Under the pieces are notes generated by a model. The model did not search any database, was not told the DNA's origin, and saw only the letters and a program-made list of their open reading frames with translations. This document shows, one piece after another, positions 19,673 to 28,569 of a stretch of DNA of 64,000 nucleotides. Numbering within the stretch: position 1 is the stretch's first letter; each line of letters begins with the position of its first letter. The position numbers and the translations under genes are program-made. The stretch comes from Pseudomonas sp. DG56-2 (GTDB lineage: Bacteria > Pseudomonadota > Gammaproteobacteria > Pseudomonadales > Pseudomonadaceae), in the NCBI RefSeq assembly GCF_004803755.1, contig NZ_CP032311.1, positions 5,544,001 to 5,608,000 on the forward strand, read 5' to 3'.

Positions 19673-20253
19673 AAATACCTCAGGAGGTAAATGTCTGGAC
19701 AATCGTCAGGACACCCGAAGTGGGCGTCGCAGACATTCTGGATGCCGCGCGAAGCTAAAGCAAAAGCCGCGCAGGGGCATACCGCGGCCAGAGCCGCTAT
19801 AGTCATTAAAGAGAAACGTAGAAGGCGCATCGACAACAGGCAGGCTGCCCGTGCCGTCAATTATTTCAGCCGGGGTGCCGTGTACTGACGCGTAGCGGTA
19901 GACGCTCGCGTAAAATGCGTGGAAGCCAATCTGCGGGCGGCAGACGGTGAAGCCGGTTGACGGCTGGCGTGACATGTAACCCCCGGTATTATTGATGTTA
20001 TGGGTTGCCACCGAGCTTAGCCTTGTTCATTTTTTTACACAACACCCCCGTAAAAAATAGAACACGGCCCGTCGAAAAATCGCTGTTCTTGTAGGAAAGT
20101 AGCGGTTGCCGATGCCCTCGATTGCAGCAAAAATGCCGCTTAAGGGCCATTTTAGGGCATCATGGGGTTGGCTTGACTTCAGTATGGCTTTCCGATTGAC
20201 TGGAGCAGCAAGCCCCCATTGATTGATATTTTTAACAACAAAGGTGTTGCATC
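19673..20253. other. Long divergent intergenic region spuB / spuI
   Basis: A 581-bp region with no convincing gene. It must carry promoters for the spuB operon and spuI. Around 20020-20080 it is A/T-rich with runs of T and A. A ttgact at 20171-20176 is followed 17 bp later by a non-consensus sequence, so I do not call a promoter. A 65-codon open frame (19691-19888) has AGGAGG only 3 bp before its ATG and looks unlike a protein. Confidence 0.5.
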
Positions 20254-21630
20254 ATGTCGGTACCCCCGCGTGCCGTTCAGCTTAACGAAGCGAACGCGTT
20301 CCTTAAGGAACATCCTGAGGTTCTCTACGTTGACCTTCTGATTGCAGATATGAATGGTGTGGTGCGTGGCAAGCGCATCGAGCGCACCAGCCTCCACAAG
20401 GTTTACGAGAAAGGCATCAACCTGCCGGCCTCCCTCTTCGCATTGGATATCAACGGTTCAACGGTAGAAAGCACCGGCCTGGGCCTGGACATCGGCGATG
20501 CCGATCGTATCTGCTATCCGATCCCGGACACCCTATCCAACGAGCCGTGGCAGAAGCGCCCGACTGCGCAGCTGTTGATGACCATGCACGAGCTCGAAGG
20601 TGAGCCGTTCTTCGCCGACCCGCGTGAAGTGCTGCGCCAAGTGGTGAGCAAGTTCGACGAGATGGGCCTGACCATCTGCGCCGCGTTCGAGCTGGAGTTC
20701 TACCTGATCGACCAGGAGAACGTGAACGGCCGTCCACAACCGCCACGCTCGCCAATTTCTGGCAAACGTCCGATGTCGACCCAGGTCTACCTGATCGACG
20801 ATCTGGATGAGTATGTAGACTGCCTGCAGGACATCCTCGAAGGCGCAAAGGAACAGGGCATCCCTGCCGACGCAATCGTCAAGGAAAGCGCCCCGGCGCA
20901 GTTTGAGGTCAACCTGCACCACGTTGCCGACCCGATGAAGGCCTGTGACTACGCGGTACTGCTCAAGCGCCTGATCAAAAACATCGCCTACGACCATGAA
21001 ATGGACACCACCTTCATGGCCAAGCCTTATCCAGGCCAGGCGGGGAATGGTCTGCATGTCCATATCTCGGTGCTGGACAAAGATGGCAAGAACATCTTCA
21101 CCAGCGAGGATCCCGAGCAGAACGCCGCACTGCGTCATGCGATCGGCGGTGTGCTCGAGACCCTACCGGCGTCGATGGCGTTCCTGTGCCCGAACGTCAA
21201 CTCGTACCGCCGCTTCGGTGCTCAGTTCTACGTACCCAACTCGCCAAGCTGGGGCCTGGACAACCGCACCGTTGCCCTGCGCGTACCGACCGGCGCACCT
21301 GATGCCGTACGTATCGAGCACCGTGTCGCCGGCGCCGACGCCAACCCGTACCTGTTGATGGCCGCGGTATTGGCGGGCGTTCACCATGGTCTGACCAACA
21401 AGGTCGAACCTGGCGCGCCGACCGAAGGCAACTCCTACGAGCAGAACGAGCAGAGCCTGCCGAACAACCTGCGTGATGCCCTGCGCGAGTTGGACGACAG
21501 CGAGATCCTGGCCAAGTATATCGATCCTAAATACATCGATATCTTCGTGGCCTGTAAGGAAAGTGAGCTGGAAGAGTTCGAACACTCCATCTCCGACCTC
21601 GAGTACAACTGGTACCTGCATACCGTTTGA
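20254..21630 (+). CDS. spuI: Glutamate-polyamine ligase SpuI
   Basis: A 458-residue second gamma-glutamylpolyamine synthetase, divergent from spuB. GS-fold motifs are AAFELEFYL, AQFEVNLHHV, AGNGLHVHIS (ATP/glutamate site), DNRTVALRVP and EHRVAGADANPYLL. The start MSVPPRAVQLNEAN follows AAAGGTG at about 8 bp. It shares the fold but not high identity with SpuB; two ligases probably differ in polyamine preference, a pattern known in P. aeruginosa. It is monocistronic and ends in an inverted REP pair. Confidence 0.93.
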   Translation: MSVPPRAVQLNEANAFLKEHPEVLYVDLLIADMNGVVRGKRIERTSLHKVYEKGINLPASLFALDINGSTVESTGLGLDIGDADRICYPIPDTLSNEPWQKRPTAQLLMTMHELEGEPFFADPREVLRQVVSKFDEMGLTICAAFELEFYLIDQENVNGRPQPPRSPISGKRPMSTQVYLIDDLDEYVDCLQDILEGAKEQGIPADAIVKESAPAQFEVNLHHVADPMKACDYAVLLKRLIKNIAYDHEMDTTFMAKPYPGQAGNGLHVHISVLDKDGKNIFTSEDPEQNAALRHAIGGVLETLPASMAFLCPNVNSYRRFGAQFYVPNSPSWGLDNRTVALRVPTGAPDAVRIEHRVAGADANPYLLMAAVLAGVHHGLTNKVEPGAPTEGNSYEQNEQSLPNNLRDALRELDDSEILAKYIDPKYIDIFVACKESELEEFEHSISDLEYNWYLHTV

Positions 21631-21638
21631 TGGCGTAA

Positions 21639-21696
21639 TCGCGGGGCAAGCCGGCGTCTACAGATTAAGTCCTGTAGGCGCCGGCTTGCCCCGCGA
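21639..21696. repeat. Inverted REP pair between convergent spuI and argA
   Basis: Arms 21639-21663 and 21672-21696 match at 24 of 25 positions around an 8-nt loop, beginning tcgcggggcaagccggcg. The sequence is the Pseudomonas REP core with flanking ctacag/ctgtag. Placed between converging stops, it will form a very stable hairpin in either mRNA and probably protects or ends both transcripts. Confidence 0.9.
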
Positions 21697-21700
21697 CGCC

Positions 21701-22999
21701 TTACAACGCCTTCTCGAAAATCTTCGAGTTACGCTGGTAGTTGTACAGCGAAGCCCTTGCTGCGGGCAGCCGCTCGACGCCACTGGGCACAAACCCGCGC
21801 TCACGGAACCAGTGCGCAGTCCGAGTCGTCAGCACGAACAAGGTGTTCAAGCCCATCTCCCGCGCCCGTGTCTCGATGCGCTCAAGCAGCTCATCGCCGC
21901 GCCTCCCATGGCGATATTCGGGATTCACTGCCAGGCACGCCAACTCACCAGCTTCCGATTCAGCAATTGGATACAGCGCAGCACACGCGATGATCATGCC
22001 TTCGCGCTCGACCACACTGAACTGTTCGATCTCACGTTCCAGCACCTCACGAGAACGGCGCACCAGAATGCCTTGCTCTTCCAACGGGCTGATCAGCTCC
22101 AGTAGACCACCGACATCTTCAATGGCTGCCTCGCGAACCTTCTCAAACTGCTCTTGCGCCACCAGGGTGCCGCCACCATCACGGGTGAACAGTTCGGTAA
22201 GCAAGGCACCATCTTCGGCATAGCTGACGATATGGCTGCGCGCTACGCCGCCACGGCAAGCCTCGGCAGCGGCGTCCAGCAATTCAGCCTGATAGTCACT
22301 GCCCAAACGCTGCAAATGCGCCGGAACCTGCTGCGGGCGCAGCTCACGCACCAACCGTCCTTGCTCGTCGATCAAGCCGCGTTCGGCGCCGAACAACAGT
22401 AATTTGTCGGCCTCCAACTCAATCGCCGCGCGGGTCGCGACATCTTCACAGGCCAGGTTGAAAATTTCGCCGGTCGGCGAGTAGCCAAGCGGCGATAACA
22501 ACACAATGGAGCGCTCATCGAGCAGCCGGTTGATACCCTTGCGGTCGACCCGGCGCACCTCACCGGTATGGTGATAATCGACCCCTTCAAGCACACCGAT
22601 CGGCCGCGCCGTTACCAGGTTGCCGGCGGCAACACGCAAGCGCGAACCCTGCATTGGCGAAGCCGCCATGTCCATCGACAGACGCGCCTCTATGGCGATA
22701 CGCAGGTGACCAACGGCATCGATCACACATTCCAGGGTTGCCGCATCGGTGATGCGCATACCACGGTGGTAATGGGGCGTGAGGCCGCGACTGGCCAGGC
22801 GAGTTTCGATTTGCGGACGCGAACCGTGCACTAATACCAGGCGAACCCCAAGGCTGTGCAACAGCACCAGGTCGTGGACGATATTGCCGAAGTTGGGGTG
22901 TTCCACACCGTCACCGGGCAACATAACCACAAAGGTGCAGTCGCGGTGGGCGTTGATATAGGGCGAAGCATGACGCAGCCAGTTGACGTAATCGGGCAT
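21701..22999 (-). CDS. argA: N-acetylglutamate synthase ArgA
   Basis: First enzyme of arginine synthesis, acetylating glutamate with acetyl-CoA; feedback inhibited by arginine in this family. It is 432 residues, as in P. aeruginosa ArgA. An amino-acid-kinase-like domain (about 1-285) includes HDLVLLHSLGVRLVLVHGSRPQ and LLSPLGYSPTGEIFNL. A C-terminal GNAT acetyltransferase domain includes LACLAVNPEYRHGRRGDELLERIE. The start MPDYVNWLRHASPYI is fixed by family similarity; the ribosome-binding site is weak. It precedes argE on the same strand order (argE, then argA, 114 bp apart). Confidence 0.95.
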   Translation of the reverse strand: MPDYVNWLRHASPYINAHRDCTFVVMLPGDGVEHPNFGNIVHDLVLLHSLGVRLVLVHGSRPQIETRLASRGLTPHYHRGMRITDAATLECVIDAVGHLRIAIEARLSMDMAASPMQGSRLRVAAGNLVTARPIGVLEGVDYHHTGEVRRVDRKGINRLLDERSIVLLSPLGYSPTGEIFNLACEDVATRAAIELEADKLLLFGAERGLIDEQGRLVRELRPQQVPAHLQRLGSDYQAELLDAAAEACRGGVARSHIVSYAEDGALLTELFTRDGGGTLVAQEQFEKVREAAIEDVGGLLELISPLEEQGILVRRSREVLEREIEQFSVVEREGMIIACAALYPIAESEAGELACLAVNPEYRHGRRGDELLERIETRAREMGLNTLFVLTTRTAHWFRERGFVPSGVERLPAARASLYNYQRNSKIFEKAL

Positions 23000-23113
23000 A
23001 ACCACAAAGCCTGTAAAAAATTGGACAAGAACGGGAAGGCACACAGCGCTCGAAGGGTTATCGTCGGAACAGGCTTGGCGTCACGCGCAATCTCCTTTGG
23101 GTAACGGCTGAAC

Positions 23114-24271
23114 TCAACGGGCAATTACCGGATTCAGACAGTAATGTTCAATCAACTCACGCAATAGACGCACAGTAGGCTGCAAGCGTGACATTTCAAG
23201 ATATTCGCCAGGCTGATGAGCGCAAGCGATGTCGCCCGGACCGAGCACCAGGGTCTCACAGCCCAGACGCTGAAGATAAGGCGCTTCGGTACCAAAGGCT
23301 ACCGCTTCAGCGCGATGACCCGTAAGACGTTCGGCGACCCGCACCAACTCCGCGTCGGCGTCCTGTTCAAACGGCGGCACCTCGGGGAACAACGGTGCAT
23401 AGTCGATCTTCACCTGATGCAGCTCGGCCAGCGGTGCAAGCTTTTGCCGAATGGCGGCACGTAGGGCCTCGGGGTCCATGCCCGGCAATGGGCGCAAATC
23501 GAACTCCAATGCGCACTGGCCACAGATCCGGTTGGGATTGTCACCGCCATGAATGCAACCGAAGTTCAAGGTCGGCTGCGGGACGCTGAACTGAGCATTG
23601 TTGAATTCCTTCTGCCATTGCTGACGCAAGCTCATCAGCTCGCCCATCACCCGGTGCATGGCCTCCAGCGCACTGTGGCCCAAGCGCGGATCCGATGAAT
23701 GGCCACTGCGACCGAGGATATCGATACGCTCCATCATCACACCCTTGTGCAGGCGGATAGGCTTGAGCCCGGTCGGTTCACCGATCACGGCCGCTCGACC
23801 CAGCGGACGACCAGCCTCGGCCAACGCACGGGCGCCGGACATGGAACTCTCTTCGTCGCAGGTAGCAAGAATCAGCAACGGCTGCTTGAAGTCGTTTGCC
23901 AGCAACGGCTGTACTGCCTCGATGATCAAGGCGAAGAAGCCTTTCATATCGCAACTGCCGAGCCCGACCCAGCGGCCATCGACTTCCGTCAATTTGAGCG
24001 GGTCGGTCTGCCACAATTGCGGATCATAGGGCACCGTATCGCTATGCCCTGCCAACACCAACCCACCCGGGCCACTGCCATAACTGGCCAGCAAGTTGAA
24101 CTTGCCCGGCGTCACCTGCTGAATATCGCAGGCAAAGCCCAGGTCACCCAACCAACCGGCCAAAAGGTCGATCACTGCCCGGTTTGACTGATCCAGCGCA
24201 GGTTGGGTACAGCTGACCGAAGGCACTGCAATCAGTGCCGCGAACTGTTCTTTGAGCGATGGCAAAGGCAT
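23114..24271 (-). CDS. argE: Acetylornithine deacetylase ArgE
   Basis: A 385-residue M20-family metallopeptidase-like hydrolase that releases acetate from N2-acetylornithine. Metal ligands are visible: His76 and Asp78 in LAGHSDTVPYD, Asp108 in GLGSCDMKGF, the general base/ligand pair Glu140-Glu141 in ATCDEESSM, and a C-terminal His in IACAHQPGEYLE. The start MPLPSLKEQFAAL follows AAGGAG 7 bp upstream; an ATG two codons earlier is too close to that site. Pseudomonads mainly recycle acetyl groups through ArgJ, so ArgE here may be secondary. Confidence 0.92.
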   Translation of the reverse strand: MPLPSLKEQFAALIAVPSVSCTQPALDQSNRAVIDLLAGWLGDLGFACDIQQVTPGKFNLLASYGSGPGGLVLAGHSDTVPYDPQLWQTDPLKLTEVDGRWVGLGSCDMKGFFALIIEAVQPLLANDFKQPLLILATCDEESSMSGARALAEAGRPLGRAAVIGEPTGLKPIRLHKGVMMERIDILGRSGHSSDPRLGHSALEAMHRVMGELMSLRQQWQKEFNNAQFSVPQPTLNFGCIHGGDNPNRICGQCALEFDLRPLPGMDPEALRAAIRQKLAPLAELHQVKIDYAPLFPEVPPFEQDADAELVRVAERLTGHRAEAVAFGTEAPYLQRLGCETLVLGPGDIACAHQPGEYLEMSRLQPTVRLLRELIEHYCLNPVIAR

Positions 24272-24398
24272 GCGCATTCTCCTTGAGGCGAAGCCCATCA
24301 TAGGGCCATCGAGCACCTGGAATAAACCGTCGACGGCCGACTCCTGTACACTGCACGGCCAAGACGCTCCCTGTCATCCGAGCCTGGATTACTCAGCA

Positions 24399-25790
24399 AT
24401 GCACAAAGAAACCGAAATCAAACTGCGGGTCAGCCGCGAGACACTCGCCGCCCTGCGCGAACACCCATTGCTGAAGAAGCGCAACAAGTCTGGCTGGCAA
24501 CAGCGCGAGCTGCTGAACCAGTACTTCGACACCCCTGAGCGTGACCTGGCTGCCGCCAAGGTTGCACTGCGCCTGCGCCGCGACGGCGATGTGGTCATCC
24601 AGACCCTCAAGACCCGTGGCCAGAGCGTCGCCGGTCTGTCGGTGCGCAACGAGCACGAGTGGCAGTTGCCCAAGGCCAAGCTGGACGTGAAAAAGCTCGA
24701 CGACGCGTGCTGGCCAGCCGAACTCGCCGACGTGGATAAAAAAGCCATCAAGGCGCTGTTCACCACTGATTTCACCCGCGAGTATGCAGAAATCGCCTGG
24801 GGTCGCGGCAAGGCCAAGGTGGTGATCGAAGCCGCCCTGGACCTGGGCAGCGTGGTCGCAGGCAAACAGAAGGAAGAAATCTGCGAGTTGGAGTTGGAGC
24901 TGCGTGAAGGTGAACCTGAAGCATTGCTGGAACTCGCTGCCGAGCTGTCCGCCAGCTTGCCGTTGTTCCCGTGCGACATCAGCAAAGCCGAGCGGGGCTA
25001 TCGCTTGCTCGATCCAGCCAGCTACGCGCTGAGTCTGCCGGCTGCCGAGCTGAACCCAGAAATGCCACTGGATGACGGCTTCGCCGCCCTCGCCTGGCAA
25101 TTGCTCGGTACCAGCCAACGCCTGGCCGAACAATACCGATTCAACGGTCACTGGCGCCTGCTGCAGGACTGGGTCCAGGCCCTTGCTGAGCTTCGCGCCC
25201 TGGCCAGCAGCCTTGGCCAGGCCGCACCACGCACGACAACCTCCACCTTGCGCAGCAGCCTCGATGCCCTGCTGGAAGACTGGCGCCCACTGGTACTGGC
25301 CGGCAATGACGACGAAGACGTCCGCCGTGCAGCGCCGGAACAATTTGCAGAAGAACTGCAGGACCCGCGCTGGGGCCAGTTCTCTCTGGAGACCTCGCGC
25401 TGGCTGCAGGCTCGCGGCTGGACCGTCGAGCGCAACAAACGCGGCGACCGCCAGGGTGCCGCGCAGTTGGCCAATTGGTTGAATGTGCTGCTGGCCGACG
25501 AAGCCAAGGCCCTGAACCTGCCGCTGTACCATCGCCAGCCCGAAGACCTGGCAGAGCAATTGCCCCGAATCGAGCGTCTGCTTGCCTGGCTGCACCATGC
25601 CCGTCAGGTGCTTGAGAGCCCAGACCTGGACCGCCTTTTCGGTGAGCTGAACAAGCTGCACGAACTGGCCAACCTGTCGATCAGCGACGAGGTCGAAGCC
25701 GAGGTTCGCACTACGGTACTGGATGCCCGTGCCGACCAGGCCATGGCTGTGTTCCAGAGTCGCGGCTGGAAACATCTGTTGCGCAAGTAG
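24399..25790 (+). CDS. CYTH-CHAD inorganic triphosphatase (YgiF-like)
   Basis: A 463-residue two-domain protein. The CYTH domain (about 1-200) opens with the diagnostic ExExK motif as MHKETEIKLRV (Glu4, Glu6, Lys8) and continues with the tunnel-lining KVALRLRRDGDVVIQTLKTRG. A helical CHAD domain (about 225-463) follows; CHAD domains bind polyphosphate through conserved basic residues. E. coli YgiF with this architecture hydrolyses tripolyphosphate; the same is inferred here. An ATG at 24399 is preferred over a longer frame that starts inside argE. It is divergent from argE. Confidence 0.9.
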   Translation: MHKETEIKLRVSRETLAALREHPLLKKRNKSGWQQRELLNQYFDTPERDLAAAKVALRLRRDGDVVIQTLKTRGQSVAGLSVRNEHEWQLPKAKLDVKKLDDACWPAELADVDKKAIKALFTTDFTREYAEIAWGRGKAKVVIEAALDLGSVVAGKQKEEICELELELREGEPEALLELAAELSASLPLFPCDISKAERGYRLLDPASYALSLPAAELNPEMPLDDGFAALAWQLLGTSQRLAEQYRFNGHWRLLQDWVQALAELRALASSLGQAAPRTTTSTLRSSLDALLEDWRPLVLAGNDDEDVRRAAPEQFAEELQDPRWGQFSLETSRWLQARGWTVERNKRGDRQGAAQLANWLNVLLADEAKALNLPLYHRQPEDLAEQLPRIERLLAWLHHARQVLESPDLDRLFGELNKLHELANLSISDEVEAEVRTTVLDARADQAMAVFQSRGWKHLLRK

Positions 25791-25794
25791 GCCC

Positions 25795-26265
25795 TCAGCG
25801 CAGCACCGGTAGACTCGTCGTGGACTTTATTTCGGATAAGGCCACGGTCGAGTTGACCTCCTGGATCCCCGGCACCATCGACAGTTTTTCGAAAAAGAAG
25901 CGCTCGTAAGCTTCGATGTCCGGGGTGACGATGCGCAGCAGAAAATCCACTGCGCCCATCAGCACGTAGCACTCCATCACCTCCGGGAAGCCGCGAATTG
26001 CCTCGGTGAATTCGGTGAAGTTGGAACGCCCGTGGGCATTCAGTTTTACCTCGGCAAAAATCTGCGTGTTCAGACCGATTTTCTTGCGATCCAGTAAGGA
26101 CACCTGAGCGCGAATCACCCCTTCTTCTTTCAAGCGCTGAATCCGTCGCCAGCAGGGTGATTGAGAGAGCCCTACGCGCTCGGCAATCTGCGCACTGGAA
26201 AGCGACGCATCTTCCTGCAAGAGGGCGAGGATTCGCCGATCGTAGAGATCCAATTCACTCTGCAT
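25795..26265 (-). CDS. Lrp/AsnC-family transcriptional regulator
   Basis: A 156-residue regulator: an N-terminal winged-helix domain (DLYDRRILALLQEDASLSSAQIAERVGLSQSPCWRRIQRL, about 5-45) and a C-terminal RAM/ligand domain (FAEVKLNAHG, then VMECYVLMGAVDFLLRIV). Members usually form octamers and sense amino acids. The target and ligand are unknown. It ends 4 bp from the CYTH-CHAD stop (convergent) and faces the small ACT-like gene, with palindromes in the shared 126-bp region that could be its operators. Confidence 0.93.
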   Translation of the reverse strand: MQSELDLYDRRILALLQEDASLSSAQIAERVGLSQSPCWRRIQRLKEEGVIRAQVSLLDRKKIGLNTQIFAEVKLNAHGRSNFTEFTEAIRGFPEVMECYVLMGAVDFLLRIVTPDIEAYERFFFEKLSMVPGIQEVNSTVALSEIKSTTSLPVLR

Positions 26266-26292
26266 AATTATTCCTGCCGTGCGTTAGCATAC

Positions 26293-26306
26293 GAATTGAA
26301 CAATTC
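26293..26306. promoter_or_regulatory. Palindrome in the Lrp / ACT-like divergent promoter region
   Basis: gaattg-aa-caattc, a perfect 6-bp inverted repeat 28 bp upstream of the Lrp-type gene, in an A/T-rich stretch. Lrp-family proteins bind A/T-rich imperfect palindromes and often repress themselves, so this is a candidate autoregulatory operator. Confidence 0.4.
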
Positions 26307-26357
26307 AAAAATTCATACTATCTGCTGATCATAGAGAAAAAATACCCGGTTGAGCAT

Positions 26358-26374
26358 GTGAAAATTTCTTTCAC
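26358..26374. promoter_or_regulatory. Second palindrome, upstream of the ACT-like gene
   Basis: gtgaaa-atttc-tttcac, a perfect 6-bp inverted repeat ending 17 bp before the start codon at 26392 and just 5' of its CGGAG ribosome-binding site. It could be an operator blocking the promoter, or a weak mRNA hairpin. Confidence 0.35.
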
Positions 26375-26391
26375 TTGAACCGGAGATTTCC

Positions 26392-26712
26392 ATGAGCGCA
26401 CTTGAACGCTTCGACAGCCCTGTGACCCCGATGCGTGATGATGTCTGGGCCGCTGACAGCATCTATAGCTGTGTGCACTATCAACTCCAGGTAGAAGCCG
26501 AGCCAGACAGCCTGTGCCGAATCCTGAACCTGTTTGCCCTGCAATTTCTCACGCCCCACAAAGTGCTGATGGCCCAGGAGGGTGATCTGCTCAAGGTCGA
26601 GATAGAGATTGCCGGCTTGAGCTGGCACCGCGCCGAGCTGATTGCACAAAAAATGCGCAACCTGATTTGTGTCGACAAGGTACACCTGCAATTGGCCCGC
26701 GCCGCTGACTGA
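26392..26712 (+). CDS. Small ACT-like protein of unknown function
   Basis: A 106-residue soluble protein. After about 20 residues (MSALERFDSPVTPMRDDVWA), the rest has the beta-alpha-beta-beta-alpha-beta order of an ACT-like fold: YSCVHYQLQVEAE, PDSLCRILNLFALQF, HKVLMAQEGDLLKVEIEIAG, SWHRAELIAQKMRNL, CVDKVHLQLA. This resembles regulatory subunits such as IlvN/IlvM, but no family is certain. A CGGAG lies 7 bp before the ATG. Divergence from an Lrp-type regulator suggests amino-acid-responsive control. Confidence 0.8.
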   Translation: MSALERFDSPVTPMRDDVWAADSIYSCVHYQLQVEAEPDSLCRILNLFALQFLTPHKVLMAQEGDLLKVEIEIAGLSWHRAELIAQKMRNLICVDKVHLQLARAAD

Positions 26713-26808
26713 GTGCGGCAATACCCGGAAATGCATGTCGGCCTTGCTGTTCCCTGCTGTCGACTACGCTTGTAGTTGCCCCTTCAGGCAGCAAGGCAAG
26801 GACGCCTC

Positions 26809-28515
26809 ATGACTGTCAGCGATCAGGATCGCAGGCTAAGCCTGGGCGGTCTTCTCACTGCGCTTCTCGACGCACGTCTCATCAGCCCGCAAGCCGCCCA
26901 CGCGCTGCGAAGCCTACGCCAGACCGGCGATGCACATCCTCTGGAACTGATCGCGGCGCAAAACCTGCCTGATCCGCGCCAGGTCGGCCAATACCTGGAC
27001 CTGGAGAGCCTGTGCCAGTGGCTGGCCAAGCGCGCCGGGCTGCCCTACCTGCATATCGATCCCCTGCAACTCGACCTTGGCGCAACCACAGGACTGATGT
27101 CTGCCGCGTTTGCCCGACGCCACCGCATTCTGGCGATAGCGGCGGATGACAATAGTGTCACCGTTGCCAGCGCTGAACCGTTCGTCAGGAAATGGGAGGC
27201 CGATCTGGTCCAAGTGCTGCGCAGACCGATCAAGCACGTTCTGGCGAGCCCCGTGCAAATTAACCGGTTCAGTCAGGCTTTCTTTCATATGGCCCACTCG
27301 GTAAAAGGAGCCAGTCACCAGGCAGGGACCGCGATTCCACGCGCAAACCTCGAACAGTTGCTCGACCTGAGCGCAAATGGCCGGGCGCATGAGGATGATG
27401 ATGCCCATATAGTCACCATTGCCGACTGGCTGCTGCAATACGCCTTTGATCAGCGCGCGAGCGACATCCACCTGGAGCCGCGTCGAGACCAGGGCCACCT
27501 GCGCTTTCGCATCGATGGCCTGTTACATTCGGTGTATCAGTTTCCCGGCGCGGTAACCCTGGCTGTCGTCAGTCGCCTGAAAACCCTTGCTGGCATGAAT
27601 GTCGCGGAAAAGCGCCGGCCGCAGGATGGTCGGATCAAGACGCGCCTGCCCACTGGCAATGAACTGGAACTGCGCCTGTCGACGCTGCCCACCACCTTTG
27701 GAGAGAAACTGGTGCTGCGCATCTTCGATCCGATGGTGCTGCAGCAGGACTTCGCGCAGTTGGGCCTGGAAGGCGACGACCTTGCACGCTGGTTGGCATT
27801 GATCGGGCAGCGCCATGGATTGATTCTGATCACAGGTCCGACCGGCTCGGGCAAGACCAGCACCCTGTACACCACGCTCAAACACCTGGCCACTCCCCAG
27901 GTCAACCTGTGTACGGTGGAAGACCCCATCGAAATGGTCGAGCCCAGGTTCAATCAACTACAGGTACATCCTGCCATTGACCTTGGCTTTGCTGAAGGCA
28001 CCCGCGCGCTGCTACGCCAAGACCCGGACATCATCATGATTGGAGAAATCCGAGACCTGGAGACCGCCCAAGTGGCCTTCCAGGCCGCCTTGACCGGACA
28101 CCTGGTGCTGTCCACCCTGCACACCAACGATGCTTGCAGCGCTATCACTCGCCTGCTTGAGCTAGGCCTGGCAGCGCATCTGATCAAGGCTGGGCTTATT
28201 GGTGTAATGGCCCAGCGCCTGGTACGTACGCTCTGCGCCTGTAAGCAAAAGGCAATTCCAGGTGAAGCCGGCTACCTGGCCCGAGGCTGCAATGAGTGCC
28301 GGCAGACCGGTTACTTCGGCCGCACCGGTATTTATGAACTGCTGAACATGAATGAAGGGCTGAAAACCTACGTCCACGGCGATATCGACCTCGCCAAACT
28401 GCGTAGCCAAGCCATCGCCGACGGCATGCTGACCTTGCAACAGCGCGGCGCGCAGAAGGTGGCTTCGGGGTTGACCACCATGACAGAAGTTCTGCGGGTG
28501 GCTTCAGGGAACTAG
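26809..28515 (+). CDS. GspE/PilB-type secretion ATPase, orphan
   Basis: A 568-residue hexameric-type ATPase of the type II secretion / type IV pilus family. An N-terminal GspE-N-like domain (about 15-160) is followed by ASDIHLEPR (220s), Walker A GPTGSGKTS at 343-351, the Asp box TVEDPIE, Walker B DPDIIMIGEIRD at 405-416 and His box STLHTND at 435-441. Zinc-site cysteines are C476-x-C478 and C494-x-x-C497, so the first pair is CxC rather than the usual CxxC. The ATG follows AAGGA. No other secretion or pilus gene is near, so the partner machine is unknown. Confidence 0.9.
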   Translation: MTVSDQDRRLSLGGLLTALLDARLISPQAAHALRSLRQTGDAHPLELIAAQNLPDPRQVGQYLDLESLCQWLAKRAGLPYLHIDPLQLDLGATTGLMSAAFARRHRILAIAADDNSVTVASAEPFVRKWEADLVQVLRRPIKHVLASPVQINRFSQAFFHMAHSVKGASHQAGTAIPRANLEQLLDLSANGRAHEDDDAHIVTIADWLLQYAFDQRASDIHLEPRRDQGHLRFRIDGLLHSVYQFPGAVTLAVVSRLKTLAGMNVAEKRRPQDGRIKTRLPTGNELELRLSTLPTTFGEKLVLRIFDPMVLQQDFAQLGLEGDDLARWLALIGQRHGLILITGPTGSGKTSTLYTTLKHLATPQVNLCTVEDPIEMVEPRFNQLQVHPAIDLGFAEGTRALLRQDPDIIMIGEIRDLETAQVAFQAALTGHLVLSTLHTNDACSAITRLLELGLAAHLIKAGLIGVMAQRLVRTLCACKQKAIPGEAGYLARGCNECRQTGYFGRTGIYELLNMNEGLKTYVHGDIDLAKLRSQAIADGMLTLQQRGAQKVASGLTTMTEVLRVASGN

Positions 28516-28569
28516 ATCGAGGCAATCCGATCGAAGCTGTCAGTCAACCTCAGTTGGAGTCACCCCTCG

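Noticed and set aside
19691..19888. 65-codon frame with AGGAGG just before its ATG
   Set aside because: The spacing to the ATG is only 3 bp, the product is a low-complexity basic peptide without a fold, and the AGGAGG lies opposite the spuB leader. It is probably chance.
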